A stretch of 64,000 nucleotides of DNA from an uncultured Opitutia bacterium (GTDB taxonomy: Bacteria > Verrucomicrobiota > Verrucomicrobiia > Opitutales > Opitutaceae), in contig CAIUWA010000016.1 in the NCBI GenBank assembly GCA_903902745.1, positions 124,001-188,000 on the forward strand. Direction: 5' to 3'. Numbering within the stretch: the first letter of the stretch is position 1; every line of letters starts with the position of its first letter. Below are positions 10,201 through 18,946 of this stretch, in pieces. Below the pieces are notes generated by a model that did no database searches, was not told where the DNA came from, and worked only from the letters and a program-made list of their open reading frames with translations. The translations under genes and the position numbers were made by a program.

Positions 10201-10599
10201 CGGATCGCGAATCTCATAGAGCATCATGCCCGGCCGATAGCGGGTGACGATCCGCTGCGCGTCGTGGAGCCACTTCACCGCGGACGCCGTCCTGAGCCCA
10301 AGCCGCAAATTTCCCCCGCGACCCGGCAGGTAAAAGGTGAACTCGGGCCTGTCGCCGGCGTCGAAGCGCGCCGCAGTGTTCCTCCCATAAAGCGGCCGGT
10401 TGAAAAATTCCGCACCGTTTTCGATCACAAAATCGGTGCCGTCCGGGCGGTAACGGAGCGGGCGCCCGATGTTATCGACGAGATTGGGCCGCGGGCCGGA
10501 CTGCGCGATCGCTCCCGGACCGGCCGCGATGAGCAGCAAGCCCGACACGGAGGCGAGGGCGCCACGGATCCAAGACAAGCGACGAAGGAAAAAGCGCAT
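7216..10599 (-). CDS. DUF4450 family protein, putative six-hairpin glycosidase (copy 1)
   Basis: The 1127-residue protein has a signal peptide (about residues 1-32, ending AIAQS). The N-terminal DUF4450 region is recognised by NIGRPLRYRPDGTDFVIENG and FFNRPLYGRNTAARFDAGD (shown separately). From about residue 350 it has Trp- and Tyr-rich helices (ELGWHDRARRHF, LLWTGDRAFARQMWP, AYNYYHNKMAARLARLLG) typical of an (alpha/alpha)6 barrel. C-terminal beta domains follow. The biochemical activity is not known to me. The setting suggests action on an RG-I side chain. A paralogue with the same architecture lies at 31486-35088. Long open frames on the opposite strand here are compositional shadows. Confidence 0.8.
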   Translation of the reverse strand: MRFFLRRLSWIRGALASVSGLLLIAAGPGAIAQSGPRPNLVDNIGRPLRYRPDGTDFVIENGAEFFNRPLYGRNTAARFDAGDRPEFTFYLPGRGGNLRLGLRTASAVKWLHDAQRIVTRYRPGMMLYEIRDPLLGAEGVLNLTVLALAATDGLILRVAVAGTPSDLELVWAYGGLNGQRGSRDGDLAGGASLTPQFQLRPEYCREDTFTIQGGAFTLHHPLATLVGTGPVEAQLAVADAAKWSSLAELLASSGGATAAPVVVGRAGLRTGGTPLFLAVQRTSDVPVKEEELPVYLEVTADRPGLDRRPPEVSFLPAYTAADLPRVFAETDAHFQALREQVTVETPDPYINAAVPALNIAADGVWDETQGAVMHGAIAWRTKLLGWRGPYVMDELGWHDRARRHFSSWATRQNTDPVPEKIPPPDEASNLARSEAALHSNGDISNSHYDMNTVYIDAVFRHLLWTGDRAFARQMWPVIERHLAWERRLFRREYGPEKLPLYEAYTVIWAGDDIQYGGGGTTHGSAYNYYHNKMAARLARLLGHDDAPYECEAALIARAMRELLWLPDGGFAEYKDYLGRQLVHPDAAVWSFYHTIDSEVPTPQEAWQMTRQVDTQIPHLPIRGPGVPADDDYHVVATSDWMPYSWSVNNVVLAEIAHTALGYWQAGRADEAFRLTKGALLASMYLGMCPGDIGTMNYLDVYRRESQRDFADGGGVLSRALIEGLFGVKPDALAGELRIVPGFPAQWDHANLRHPNLTFTFRRDGLVDTYAVEPRFGASQKLRLQVVARRDQVAGVTVNGRPGAWRVIEDAVGEPRIEITADAAARQDVIISWTGGVPETAAGPAGAVAFSPARQGQMSWWRPAATPPPARPRPEGMGGDWTTKLPAAQKWESVDLSAAFNDRVTQIFRNEYRAPRSPFVSLALPKQGIGGWAGSFNARPDINDAGLRAAAAAQGGRIMLPNGVPLATPGPGEAKNIVFTSQWDNYPREVTVPLGGHAQQVYLLMAGSTYWMQSHLDNGEIVVNYRDGGHARLALRNPDNWWPIDQDYFIDDFSFARPGALPPRVDLQTGRVRLLDETAFQGQGRAVPGGAATVLALPLEPGRELQSLTLRTLANDVVIGLMAATLER

Positions 10600-10615
10600 A
10601 ATGAAGTCTACCGGA

Positions 10616-10696
10616 TCGACGTAGCGGGCAAGGTGACGTGGCTGGGTTTGGTGGGATCGGCTCGAACCAGCCTCCTTGCGTCAGCTGCTACATCGA
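10616..10696. repeat. intergenic inverted repeat, 'GTAGC' family
   Basis: TCGACGTAGC at 10616-10625 pairs with GCTGCTACATCGA at 10684-10696, and the interior pairs GGCTGG with CCAGCC. It is related in sequence to the nested repeat at 58249-58405. It lies just upstream of the DUF4450 gene. Confidence 0.65.
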
Positions 10697-10704
10697 GTCC
10701 TGCA

Positions 10705-10790
10705 TAAGGTGGAACGCGTTGTTTGGCCCGATCAACGTTTAGATGCAGACGGAGGTTCTCAGCGCGTTAGGGATAACGCGCTCCACCTTA
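10705..10790. repeat. intergenic inverted repeat, 'AAGGTGGAGCGCGTT' family, copy 1
   Basis: TAAGGTGGAACGCGTT (10705-10720) faces AACGCGCTCCACCTTA (10775-10790) with one mismatch. It sits directly after the stop of the DUF5107 gene, so it could end or protect that transcript. Copies lie at 14240-14318 and 18947-18980. Confidence 0.82.
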
Positions 10791-10802
10791 AGGCCCCCGA
10801 GT

Positions 10803-13800
10803 TCAGAGTTGGGTCAGCGCGAGCTTGGCGGCGAGTAGGTCTGGCGTGGACGCGAGCGCGGCGGAAAATTCCATCCGGGCTTTGTCCTTCTCCCCCAGTC
10901 CGCTGTGGCCGAGTCCCGCGATGTAATGCGCGGCGGCCGCGCGGCTGCGGGGGCTCGCTCCGGCGCGGCCGCCGGCACCCGGGCCAGCCTCGGGCGCGTC
11001 GGTTTGTTTCAGCGCTGCGGCTCCGGAAGCGACCAGCTCGCGGAAGATCGGCTCGGCGCGGTCGTTTTGACCGAGCTGGCGGAAGGCCAGCGCCTGATAA
11101 TACCGCTGCACGCCGCGGGTAAGCACTTGGTTGCCGAAGCCTCCACGTCCACCGCCACCACCGGCCGGGGCGGCGTCCGTCAGGGCGGTCACTTCCGTCC
11201 AGCCCTTGCGCGCGGGCTCGTGCTGCCCGAGCGCCTCCTGCGCGCAGGCCGTCCAGTACGTGAGCTCGGCCTGGCGGGTGTTGCCGGGGGTGGCGCGCAG
11301 GTTGGCGGGATATTTCGGCGCGGCCTCAAAGTCGGCCAGGGCCTCGCGGTATTGTTTCGCGGCATAGCGCTGCAGGCCGCGCGCAAGATGCGCGTCGGTC
11401 CAGGCGTCACCCGTGTTGAAGCGCGTGCCGCCCTCCCAGATGCTGAAGGTGCGGCCCTCGAGCAGCGCGATGGCCTCGTCGGGCCGGCCGGAAAAGGTCT
11501 TGAGGGTAATCAGGCTCGCGAGGCCCTCGTCCTTCTGCACGACGGCGGCCTGGTGCTTCTCAAGCAGCGTGAGCCGCTTTTCCACCGGCGTGCCGGCGTC
11601 CGCGTAAAGCTGGTCGAGTTCGGCAAAATGCGTCGGGTAGGCATCGCCCAGCGCCACGGCTTTTTCCATCGCGCCGATGGCCTTGGCCCTCATCTCGTCG
11701 CCCGGCTGGTGCGACCAGGCCTGCGCGAGGTTGCGCCACGTGATCGGAAACTTCGGGTCGAGCGCGGCGGATTTTTCCCAGAGCTTCACGGCTTCGTCCG
11801 GCTGCCAGTCGAAAAGCAAGTTGCCGAGGTAATACGGGGCGCGCGCATCCGATGGATTCGCCGCCATGGCGTCGCGCAGCACGGGGATGGCCTCGGACTG
11901 GAAGGGGAAAGCATAGTCCGGAGAAGCATGCGCGGCCATCAGGCGAAAATTCGTCGCCATCTCAGCCCAGCCAAGCTTTTCCGAAAACTCCCCGAGATAA
12001 TAAGCAACGATCGGAGAAACCTTCTTCTGGCCCGACACGGCGGTCGAGAGCACCTCAAAGCCGTCGTGCCAGAGGCCCGCGTTGGCATATTCTGCCGCGG
12101 TTTCCTGCGCAGTCGCGTCGTAAGCATTGAGAGTCGCAAACAGCGGGCGAGCATCGTCGGTGCTTTTCGTCAGGAGCCAGTGTTCGGCCATGAGCCGCAC
12201 GTCGAGCGGATCGGTCTTCCGGGCCCCAAACGCGAGGACCTCCAGCGCCTCCGCCTTGCGGTCGAGGTGGCGCAGCGCGGCGACCTTGATGCCGTAGGCG
12301 CGGACATTGAGCGCGTTGGCGTCGAGCGAGCGATCGGCATAATCCAGCACGGCGGCGAAGTCGCCACGCATGGCTGCGATTTCCGCGAGAGAGAAATACG
12401 CGGGCGACTTCCATTCCTGGCTCCAGGCCGCCTTGTAGAAGGCGTCGGTCGCCTCGGCGATCTTGCCCTGGGCCTTCAGCGCGACGCCGAGATGATAGAG
12501 CGGCTCGGCGTTCTTCGGCGTGGTGTAGTTGAACATGAGCCGCTCGAGCGCCTTGCGGAAATGGGCCTCGGCGTCGGCGAACTTCGCGCGCCGCAGATCG
12601 AGCCGGCCCATGCCGGTGTTGGCCTCGATGTCGCCCGGGTCGCGGCGCAGGGCTTCCTCCCAGAACGGATCGGCGTCGAGCGTGGGACTGTGGAATTGAT
12701 CCGCGCGCTGCCCGGCGAGGAAGAGCTCCTCCTCGCTCTTGATGTCCTTCGGCGCCGCCGGCGGCACGTAGATCGCCGGCTGCGGCATTGGCGCGAGGCG
12801 CACGGGCGAATAGGCGATGAGCTCGCGTCCGCCCGCAGAGAGCGAGGCGCGCAGATCGTGCTCATCCAAGCCCGCGGGCACGGCGAACTGCTTCACGTAG
12901 GGCTTGCCGGGGTTGATGGCGATTTTCTCCTCGAGCAGCACCTTGGTACCCGCCGTGAAGCGGACCGTCGCCGCCGGGAAATCCTTCGTGGTGTTGAAGC
13001 CGAATTTTGCGCTGCCGTCCTTCACCTCGAGGTTCACCGCGGCGTCGAGGTTGGCGTTCTTCACGCCGCCGATGTCGCGGAAGGGATACCAGTTCATCTG
13101 GAACGAGCGGGTCTCGAACGGCTGCAGCCAGGAGTAGTCGGGCTGATTGTCCGAGTAGGCGCCGACCATCAGCTCAATATAGGGGCCGTCGGTGTCGGTG
13201 AGAATGTCGTCCCACAGCTTGCCCCGCGGGCCGTTGCCCCAGGTCCAGAATTTCTTTCCGGGCACGACATGGTGGTCCGTAACGCTCATGGTGCCGGCGT
13301 TGCGGCCGTGATCATAACCGGCGAAGAAGTCATCCTGGTAGTTCCAGGCGAACATCGAGTTCGAGTTGATGTGGTTCTTATACCAGCTCACGTCCACACC
13401 GGCGGTGAAATCGGAGCCGCTGTAGCGCTGGTGCGAGATTGGCCATTCGGAGAACTGGTTCTTCGCGTGGAAGGTGACCCACTGCGTGCTCGGCGGGAAG
13501 ATGATCTGGTAGGAATCGTTGGCGGTCACCGCGAGATTGGCGAAGCAGAGCATGGTGTTGACCACGGGCGTGCGGTTCACGATGCGCACGGAACACTCAA
13601 GCACGGAGCTGCCGGGGCGCAGCGTGTAGCCAACGGCCCAGCGCATGCGGTGGCGGACCTCCTCCTCGCCGACCCAGATGGTGCGGCTGCCGTCGGCGTT
13701 TTCCTCGGCCTTCCATTGCACGGGCAGGAACGTGCTCGCGCGGTGGTGGTGCGGAATGTTCCACTCGATGCCGCCGGAGATCCACGCGCCGATGAGGCCG

Positions 13801-14207
13801 ATCAAGGCGGGCTTGATGACATGCTGGCGATAGACGAAGTCGTAATTGTTCGTCTTATCGAGGGCCGAGAACAGCCGGCCGCCCAGCTCCGGCGCGATGC
13901 CGATCCGGATGTAATCGTTTTCGAGGTAAACGAGATGATAGCTCTTCTCGCCCAGCTTATTCGAGAGATTGTCGTAGAGCGGATAGGGATAGGTGCGGCC
14001 CTCGGCGCCCTGCGACGCGCGGCCGAAGTAGAACATCGGGTTGGGGTCGGGCGGCAGCGAGAGGTAGGTCGGGATGGTTTCGTCGACTTCGCGCAGCGTG
14101 ACGGGGGCGGCGGCGCGGACTGAAGCGGGGGACAGGAGGCCCGCGGTCGCCAAGGCTATGGCGGGCAAGCAGGTGACCGTGGACAGGAGGAGCAGAGGGG
14201 AGCGCAT
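10803..14207 (-). CDS. DUF5107 domain protein with C-terminal TPR region, secreted
   Basis: The 1134-residue protein has a signal peptide (about residues 1-33). The N-terminal half has the DUF5107 pattern: YLENDYIRIGIAPELGGRLF, DKTNNYDFVYRQHV, GGIEWNIPHHHR and MNWYPFRDIGG. The fold is probably a galactose-mutarotase-like beta-sandwich, as in many glycoside-processing proteins (inference). From about residue 500 there are helical tetratricopeptide repeats, for example EANTGMGRLDLRRAKFADAE and AEPLYHLGVALKAQGKIAEA. Near the end there is a short Gly/Ala-rich linker. The function is unknown; in this locus it may bind or process oligosaccharides or organise other enzymes. It is transcribed with the DUF4450 gene downstream. 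Confidence 0.82.
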   Translation of the reverse strand: MRSPLLLLSTVTCLPAIALATAGLLSPASVRAAAPVTLREVDETIPTYLSLPPDPNPMFYFGRASQGAEGRTYPYPLYDNLSNKLGEKSYHLVYLENDYIRIGIAPELGGRLFSALDKTNNYDFVYRQHVIKPALIGLIGAWISGGIEWNIPHHHRASTFLPVQWKAEENADGSRTIWVGEEEVRHRMRWAVGYTLRPGSSVLECSVRIVNRTPVVNTMLCFANLAVTANDSYQIIFPPSTQWVTFHAKNQFSEWPISHQRYSGSDFTAGVDVSWYKNHINSNSMFAWNYQDDFFAGYDHGRNAGTMSVTDHHVVPGKKFWTWGNGPRGKLWDDILTDTDGPYIELMVGAYSDNQPDYSWLQPFETRSFQMNWYPFRDIGGVKNANLDAAVNLEVKDGSAKFGFNTTKDFPAATVRFTAGTKVLLEEKIAINPGKPYVKQFAVPAGLDEHDLRASLSAGGRELIAYSPVRLAPMPQPAIYVPPAAPKDIKSEEELFLAGQRADQFHSPTLDADPFWEEALRRDPGDIEANTGMGRLDLRRAKFADAEAHFRKALERLMFNYTTPKNAEPLYHLGVALKAQGKIAEATDAFYKAAWSQEWKSPAYFSLAEIAAMRGDFAAVLDYADRSLDANALNVRAYGIKVAALRHLDRKAEALEVLAFGARKTDPLDVRLMAEHWLLTKSTDDARPLFATLNAYDATAQETAAEYANAGLWHDGFEVLSTAVSGQKKVSPIVAYYLGEFSEKLGWAEMATNFRLMAAHASPDYAFPFQSEAIPVLRDAMAANPSDARAPYYLGNLLFDWQPDEAVKLWEKSAALDPKFPITWRNLAQAWSHQPGDEMRAKAIGAMEKAVALGDAYPTHFAELDQLYADAGTPVEKRLTLLEKHQAAVVQKDEGLASLITLKTFSGRPDEAIALLEGRTFSIWEGGTRFNTGDAWTDAHLARGLQRYAAKQYREALADFEAAPKYPANLRATPGNTRQAELTYWTACAQEALGQHEPARKGWTEVTALTDAAPAGGGGGRGGFGNQVLTRGVQRYYQALAFRQLGQNDRAEPIFRELVASGAAALKQTDAPEAGPGAGGRAGASPRSRAAAAHYIAGLGHSGLGEKDKARMEFSAALASTPDLLAAKLALTQL

Positions 14208-14239
14208 GGGGGTGATGAGGTTGAAAGAGATTGGGATTG

Positions 14240-14318
14240 AAGGTGGGGCGTGTTGTCCTCAACGCGCTGGTTTGGGGCGGAGTCGCAGAAGCGCGTTGGG
14301 GACAACGCGCTCCACCTT
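14240..14318. repeat. intergenic inverted repeat, 'AAGGTGGAGCGCGTT' family, copy 2
   Basis: The arms begin at 14240 (AAGGTGG, then GTTGTCC) and end at 14318 (CCACCTT), with a stem of about 25 bp and a loop of about 20 nt. It lies in the 272-bp gap upstream of the DUF5107 gene. The rest of that gap (14319-14479) holds no gene I can support. Confidence 0.8.
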
Positions 14319-14479
14319 TGTCATGGCTTCCGCGCGGGGGTCAGATAGCCGAGGCGGGCGGGGAGCACGTTGTGGTGCGCAAGCCTCATGGCTGCGACCA
14401 TGTCGGGATAAGGGCGGTCGGTGACGTCATTCGCATCATGGCTTCGGATTGCAATCAGGCCGGCAAAGAGACCGGGGAA

Positions 14480-15847
14480 TCACAAGCCCGCGAGGCGGGT
14501 GTCCGCGTCGCCGAAGTGGTCGAGCTTCACACCCATGCGGTCCATGATGCCGAGGTAAAGGCTGCACAGCTTGCGGTCCTCGTCGCCCCGGTCGCTGTAG
14601 TCGAGCACGCGGCCGGTGGCCAGCGCGCCACCGAGGCCGCCGGCCGTGACGATGGGCACCTTCTTGTTGTCGTGTTTCGTGCCGGAAAACATGTTCGACA
14701 TGAACATAATGCAGGAGTTGTCCAGCACGGTGCCCTCGCCCTCGGGCATGGCCTCAAGCCGCTGCGCCAGGTAGGCGAGCTGGCCCAGGTGGAAGCGGGC
14801 GATGCGCTCGTAGCCCTCCGAGGTGTCGTTGTGGGAGGCGCCATGGTGCGCCTCGCGCACGTCCAGGAACGGATAATAGAGGGACGAAAGATCGCGGGCG
14901 AGGATCAGCGAGGCGACGCGGGTCTTGTCGGTCTGAAAGCCCAGCGCGACGATGTCGCACATCAGGCGCGCGTGCTCGCGCAGGTCCTCGGGCAGGCCGT
15001 TGTCCGGCCGCTTCATGGTGAACACCGGCTGGCTCTTGCCCCGGGCGCGGTCCTCAGCCTTGTCCTTGTCGGCGCGCATCCGCTCAATGTTTCTTTCCAC
15101 CTCGCGCACGCTGGAAAGGTACTCGTCCAGCTTGCCCTTGTCCGTCGCGCTGATCTGGCGGCCGAGCTGTTCGGCCCGGTCCTTCACGCGGTCGAGCACG
15201 CTGGTGTTGCGCAGGGCCCCGCGGTTTTCGAACAGGCTGTCGAAGGCCAGCGAGGGATACATTTCGTTGGGCACCGGCGAATCCGCGTTCTGCCAGGAGA
15301 TGTGCGAGCTGTAGGCGTTCGAGAAGTTCGACTCGTGGTAGCCGGTCATCGGCTGCTCGCAGGCCAGCACCATGCTGGACTGCAGCGTGTCCTGGCCAAC
15401 GTGGTTGGCGATCACCTGGTCCATGCTGATCCCGCTGTGGACGATGGCGCCCTTGGCGAAGGGGACGCCGGAAAGCAGGTTCCCGGTCTGCGCGGGGTGG
15501 ATGCCCTGGCCGGTGGCCCGCTTGTTGAAGAGGCCGTTGATGACATTGATCTTTCCCTTCACCGGATCGAGTGGCGCGAGTGACTTGCTGAGTTCCATTT
15601 CCGCGCCAGCACCCTTCGCCCACCAGTGGTCGGGGTTGACGCCGCAGCCCATGAACAGCACGCCGAAGCGCTGGGGAAAGAGGGACGCCGCGCCGGCTTC
15701 GGCCGCAGCAACGGCCGCGGAGGCCGTGGTCGCACCGGGCAACGACTCGAGCCACGGCAGGGCCATCGTGACCCCGACGCCCTGAAGGAAGGTCCGCCGC
15801 GAAATACTGCCGGGGTTGGCCGGCGTGGGAGCTGGGGTTCGCTTCAT
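14480..15847 (-). CDS. DUF1552 domain protein, Tat-exported
   Basis: The 455-residue protein opens with a Tat signal (SRRTFLQGVGVTMALPWLES). The body fits DUF1552: RFGVLFMGCGVNPDHWWAKG, LNGV-type central segments, and a C-terminal FMSNMFSGTKHDNKKVPIV stretch followed by LGIMDRMGVKLDHFGD. The family is frequent in Planctomycetes, Verrucomicrobia and Myxobacteria and has a sulfatase-like (alkaline-phosphatase superfamily-like) flavour, but its activity is not established. It almost always travels with a DUF1592-type cytochrome, as here: that gene ends 5 bp upstream of this one's start. It is probably translated from the same mRNA. A link to polysaccharide breakdown is inference from position only. 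Confidence 0.9.
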   Translation of the reverse strand: MKRTPAPTPANPGSISRRTFLQGVGVTMALPWLESLPGATTASAAVAAAEAGAASLFPQRFGVLFMGCGVNPDHWWAKGAGAEMELSKSLAPLDPVKGKINVINGLFNKRATGQGIHPAQTGNLLSGVPFAKGAIVHSGISMDQVIANHVGQDTLQSSMVLACEQPMTGYHESNFSNAYSSHISWQNADSPVPNEMYPSLAFDSLFENRGALRNTSVLDRVKDRAEQLGRQISATDKGKLDEYLSSVREVERNIERMRADKDKAEDRARGKSQPVFTMKRPDNGLPEDLREHARLMCDIVALGFQTDKTRVASLILARDLSSLYYPFLDVREAHHGASHNDTSEGYERIARFHLGQLAYLAQRLEAMPEGEGTVLDNSCIMFMSNMFSGTKHDNKKVPIVTAGGLGGALATGRVLDYSDRGDEDRKLCSLYLGIMDRMGVKLDHFGDADTRLAGL

Positions 15848-15852
15848 GGTAT

Positions 15853-18800
15853 TTATTTTTGGGCGAGGTCATCGCGACCCCGCTTGGTTAGAAACTGCGG
15901 ACTGGTGACGATGCTATTGACCAGATTGTCGAACCGGTAGCCATCGGCCGCCAGCTTGCGGTGCATTTCCTTGACCAGCAGGTCATCGGAAACCAAGAGA
16001 CTGCGGCCCAGCGCGTAGGCCAGCAGTTTGCTGCTAAGATTATCGACGAAGTCATTCTGGCGCTTGTCGCGGATGTACCGCCGCAAGCCGTCCAAGCCCT
16101 CGCCTTCGAAACCGCCGGGGAACGTGGCACGGGCATCGACGATCCGGCCCGCCAGATCCTTTTCGCGCCGGTCACCGACCGGGCCGAAGCCTTCAAACGC
16201 CAAACCGAGCGCGTCGAAACGCGCGTGACAGGCCGCGCAATTGGGATCCGCCCGGTGGCGGGCCAGCATGTCGCGGAGAGGCAGGTCCATCTTGGCCTCG
16301 TCCTTCGGCAGTTCCGGTACCGACGGCGGCGGGGGCGGAATGCGCTCGCCGAGGACATTTTTCACGACCCAGTTGCCGCGCTTCACCGGACTGGTCCGCA
16401 GGCCGGGAGCGTTCTTGGTCAGGAACACCGCCATCGGCAGCAGGCCGCCGCGATTGTATTGGCTGGCATCCGCAATCTGCACCCACTCGTCGGGCGAGGT
16501 GGCTGTCACCGGGATCCCGTAGTGTTTCGCCAAGGCGGAATTCACAAAAGTGTCGTGGCCATACAACAGGTCGAGGACCGGACGGTTGTTCTCAAACACA
16601 TCCTGCAGCAGGCGGACCGGCTCCTCGAACATCGCTTCCTTCAACTCGGGGGTGAATCCCGGAAAGCGTTCCAGATCGACGGTGCCGATGCCCTCGAAGC
16701 GGCGGAAATCGAGCCAGTTGCCGCCGAACTCCACCGCCAGCGCCCGGCTGCGCGGGTCGTGCAACATGCGCCGCGCCTGCGCGGTGATGACCTTCGGGTC
16801 ATGCAAATCACCCTTCGCCGCGTGGGCCAGCAGTTCCGCATCCGGGATGCTCGACCACAGGAAATAACTCAGCCGGCTCGCCAGGTCATAATCTGACAGC
16901 GGCTGGATGCCCGTTGCGGCCCCGATCAGGTCGATCCGGTAGCACAGGTCGGGAGACATGAGCACGCTCACGATCGACTCGCGCATGGCAGCCTCGTGAT
17001 CCAGGCCGTCCTTCTCCCGCATGGAATGGTAATACGCCAGGATGTCATCCTTCTGCGCCTTGGTCAGCGGGCGCCGGTAGGCCCGGGCCGCGAATTGCAG
17101 CAGCGACTCCAGGTGGCTCGGCTCGGCATCGATCCGGGCTTTTTCGGTCCAGCGGATGGTGGCATTAACCCAGTCGAAATAGTCCGTGATCGCCTTGATC
17201 CCCACTTCGCCGCCGCCCTTCGCCATGTTCAGGAAGCCGGCCTTGAGCTGCCGGATCTTCGCCTCCGAGGTGACAGTCTTGTCCTCCGGTTGCACGACCC
17301 CCTCCGATTCAACGGTGCCCAGCGCCTCGCGATTGCTGCCAAACTGAATGTACATGCGGCTCGTGGTCGAGGCGACGAAATCCATTTCGCGCCACATCTC
17401 GTCCAGCGCCTTCTGCCCCTGATCGTCCAGCAGCAGCTCGTAGAGCGGCTGGTCGTCGCGAAAATAGCCCATCACATTGTGGAAGCCTGCGCTCAGATAA
17501 CGTCCCTTATCCCGGGAAGTGTTGAAATAATTCCGCCCGCGCTCCTGCTTGTAGAACATGTCGGGGAACACGCTGCAAAACCGGCCGAAGGCCGCCTCGT
17601 AGCGCGCGCGTTCGCCGGCGGGAACAGCCAGATCGGGATCACCCGGCGTATTCTTGACGAGCTGCGTGCGGCCGGGCCCGAACTCGCCGGCGGCACCTGG
17701 TTCATTGGCCACATCGGGCGGGACCGCCGGCGGTTCGCCCGCGACCTGCAACTGGGCCGGATCGAAGGTCCGTCGGTGGGTCGCATACTGGACATTTTTC
17801 CAAATCAGCAGCGGCTGCCGGCCAGGGGGGACGTTGCCGGCGGTGATATTCAGGAAGCGCGGCTCAACCTTCTTGCGCAGCTCCACCACGTAATTGCGCA
17901 TCTGTTCACAACCCGCGCGCGCCACGTCGGGTTGGGCTTTGTCCGGCGCCGGCAATTCCCGCCAGAGGGCCTGCAACTTCACCAGCGGGCCGACCTCCTC
18001 CTTCGTGCCCTCGAGCGTCGCCTGGATGATCGCCAGATACTTCGCGCTGACTTTGCCCGCGGCGGCGAAATCCGCCAGCGTGGCCTTCGGCTGGCCGAGC
18101 GCCGCCCGGTGCTTGAAGCGCCAGGCCGCCTGAAAATAGTCGGCGTAATCAATGTCCTGCCGGTGGTAGAGATCGATGATCTGCTGCACGCAGTATTTGT
18201 CGCGGTCCGTCTCGACCAGCATGGGATGGGACGCAAAGGCGAATCCGTCGGGCTTTAGAAACAGGTGGTCGGCCACGTCGCGCGCCGCCTTCAGGTATTT
18301 GTTCAGCAGGGCCGGCGACATGGTCAGCGACTCGCCCGAGTTATCAAACCCCGCCATGTTGGACGGATCGGCCGGAAACTCGCGCGTGGGCTTGAGGTCA
18401 ACGCCCGTCAGGTCGCGGATGGTGTAATCGTACTCCGCGTTGCTCAGCCGGCGCGCGAGCACCAGGCCCGGGTCGCCGGCATTGCGCTGCGTCTCGTAAT
18501 CATGGAGCGCCTGGAACCAAGCGACCGCCTGGCTGCGCACCTGCGCCGAGGGATGGAGCTTCGCCTTGTCCGGCGGCATTTCCTCCGACTGGAGGCGATC
18601 GAGCACCAGGTCCCAGCGCCGGCCATCCTTCAACACCGCGGCCAGCGAGGCATAGGAGGTGAGATCCAGTTCCGCCTCGGTCTTTTCCTTGCCGTGGCAG
18701 GTGACACAGTACGTCTGCAGGAATGGATGGACGCTCGCGCTGAAGCGGTCGTCGAGCCGGCGGAGGGCGTCATCCGCGCCGCGGACCGGCAGGAAAAGCG

Positions 18801-18867
18801 CGGCCACGACTGTAACCGCGAGAATGAGTGACGAAGGGTTCCGCATGGGCGGCTGGGGCTGGGGCAA
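15853..18867 (-). CDS. planctomycete-type cytochrome c, DUF1587/DUF1595/DUF1592/DUF1588/DUF1585 protein
   Basis: The 1004-residue protein has a signal segment (residues about 8-30) and then a PSCyt1-like haem c site, YCVTCHGK (Cys54, Cys57, His58), with a downstream Met-Pro-Pro (EEMPPDK) as possible axial ligand. The DUF1587, DUF1595, DUF1592 and DUF1588 sections follow; LSYFLWSSIPDAELL is the DUF1592 signature I recognise. A second CxxCH (CAACHARFDALG) lies in DUF1588, and a C-terminal DUF1585 ends in IVTSPQFL. It is presumed to be a periplasmic redox partner of the DUF1552 protein. The start could also be Met8 at 18846, which places the signal peptide closer to the N terminus. Confidence 0.92.
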   Translation of the reverse strand: MPQPQPPMRNPSSLILAVTVVAALFLPVRGADDALRRLDDRFSASVHPFLQTYCVTCHGKEKTEAELDLTSYASLAAVLKDGRRWDLVLDRLQSEEMPPDKAKLHPSAQVRSQAVAWFQALHDYETQRNAGDPGLVLARRLSNAEYDYTIRDLTGVDLKPTREFPADPSNMAGFDNSGESLTMSPALLNKYLKAARDVADHLFLKPDGFAFASHPMLVETDRDKYCVQQIIDLYHRQDIDYADYFQAAWRFKHRAALGQPKATLADFAAAGKVSAKYLAIIQATLEGTKEEVGPLVKLQALWRELPAPDKAQPDVARAGCEQMRNYVVELRKKVEPRFLNITAGNVPPGRQPLLIWKNVQYATHRRTFDPAQLQVAGEPPAVPPDVANEPGAAGEFGPGRTQLVKNTPGDPDLAVPAGERARYEAAFGRFCSVFPDMFYKQERGRNYFNTSRDKGRYLSAGFHNVMGYFRDDQPLYELLLDDQGQKALDEMWREMDFVASTTSRMYIQFGSNREALGTVESEGVVQPEDKTVTSEAKIRQLKAGFLNMAKGGGEVGIKAITDYFDWVNATIRWTEKARIDAEPSHLESLLQFAARAYRRPLTKAQKDDILAYYHSMREKDGLDHEAAMRESIVSVLMSPDLCYRIDLIGAATGIQPLSDYDLASRLSYFLWSSIPDAELLAHAAKGDLHDPKVITAQARRMLHDPRSRALAVEFGGNWLDFRRFEGIGTVDLERFPGFTPELKEAMFEEPVRLLQDVFENNRPVLDLLYGHDTFVNSALAKHYGIPVTATSPDEWVQIADASQYNRGGLLPMAVFLTKNAPGLRTSPVKRGNWVVKNVLGERIPPPPPSVPELPKDEAKMDLPLRDMLARHRADPNCAACHARFDALGLAFEGFGPVGDRREKDLAGRIVDARATFPGGFEGEGLDGLRRYIRDKRQNDFVDNLSSKLLAYALGRSLLVSDDLLVKEMHRKLAADGYRFDNLVNSIVTSPQFLTKRGRDDLAQK

Positions 18868-18946
18868 CTTGCAACAGATGTTTAACGCGGGCCCCGATGA
18901 GCGTCAATGAACCTCATGCCCCGAAACTGGCTTTTGTCGTTTGAAA

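Noticed and set aside
7285-10707. Open frame of 1140 codons on the plus strand opposite the DUF4450 gene
   Set aside because: It is antisense to a clear secreted protein with recognised domains, and its product is Arg/His/Ala-rich without any motif. High GC gives long shadow frames.
10905-14123. 1072-codon plus-strand frame opposite the DUF5107 gene
   Set aside because: Same reason: no domain, shadow composition, antisense to a gene with strong evidence.
14319-14479. Readable stretch after the DUF1552 stop in the same frame, continuing for about 50 residues
   Set aside because: The TGA is a normal stop with no readthrough signal, and the extension has no similarity I recognise.
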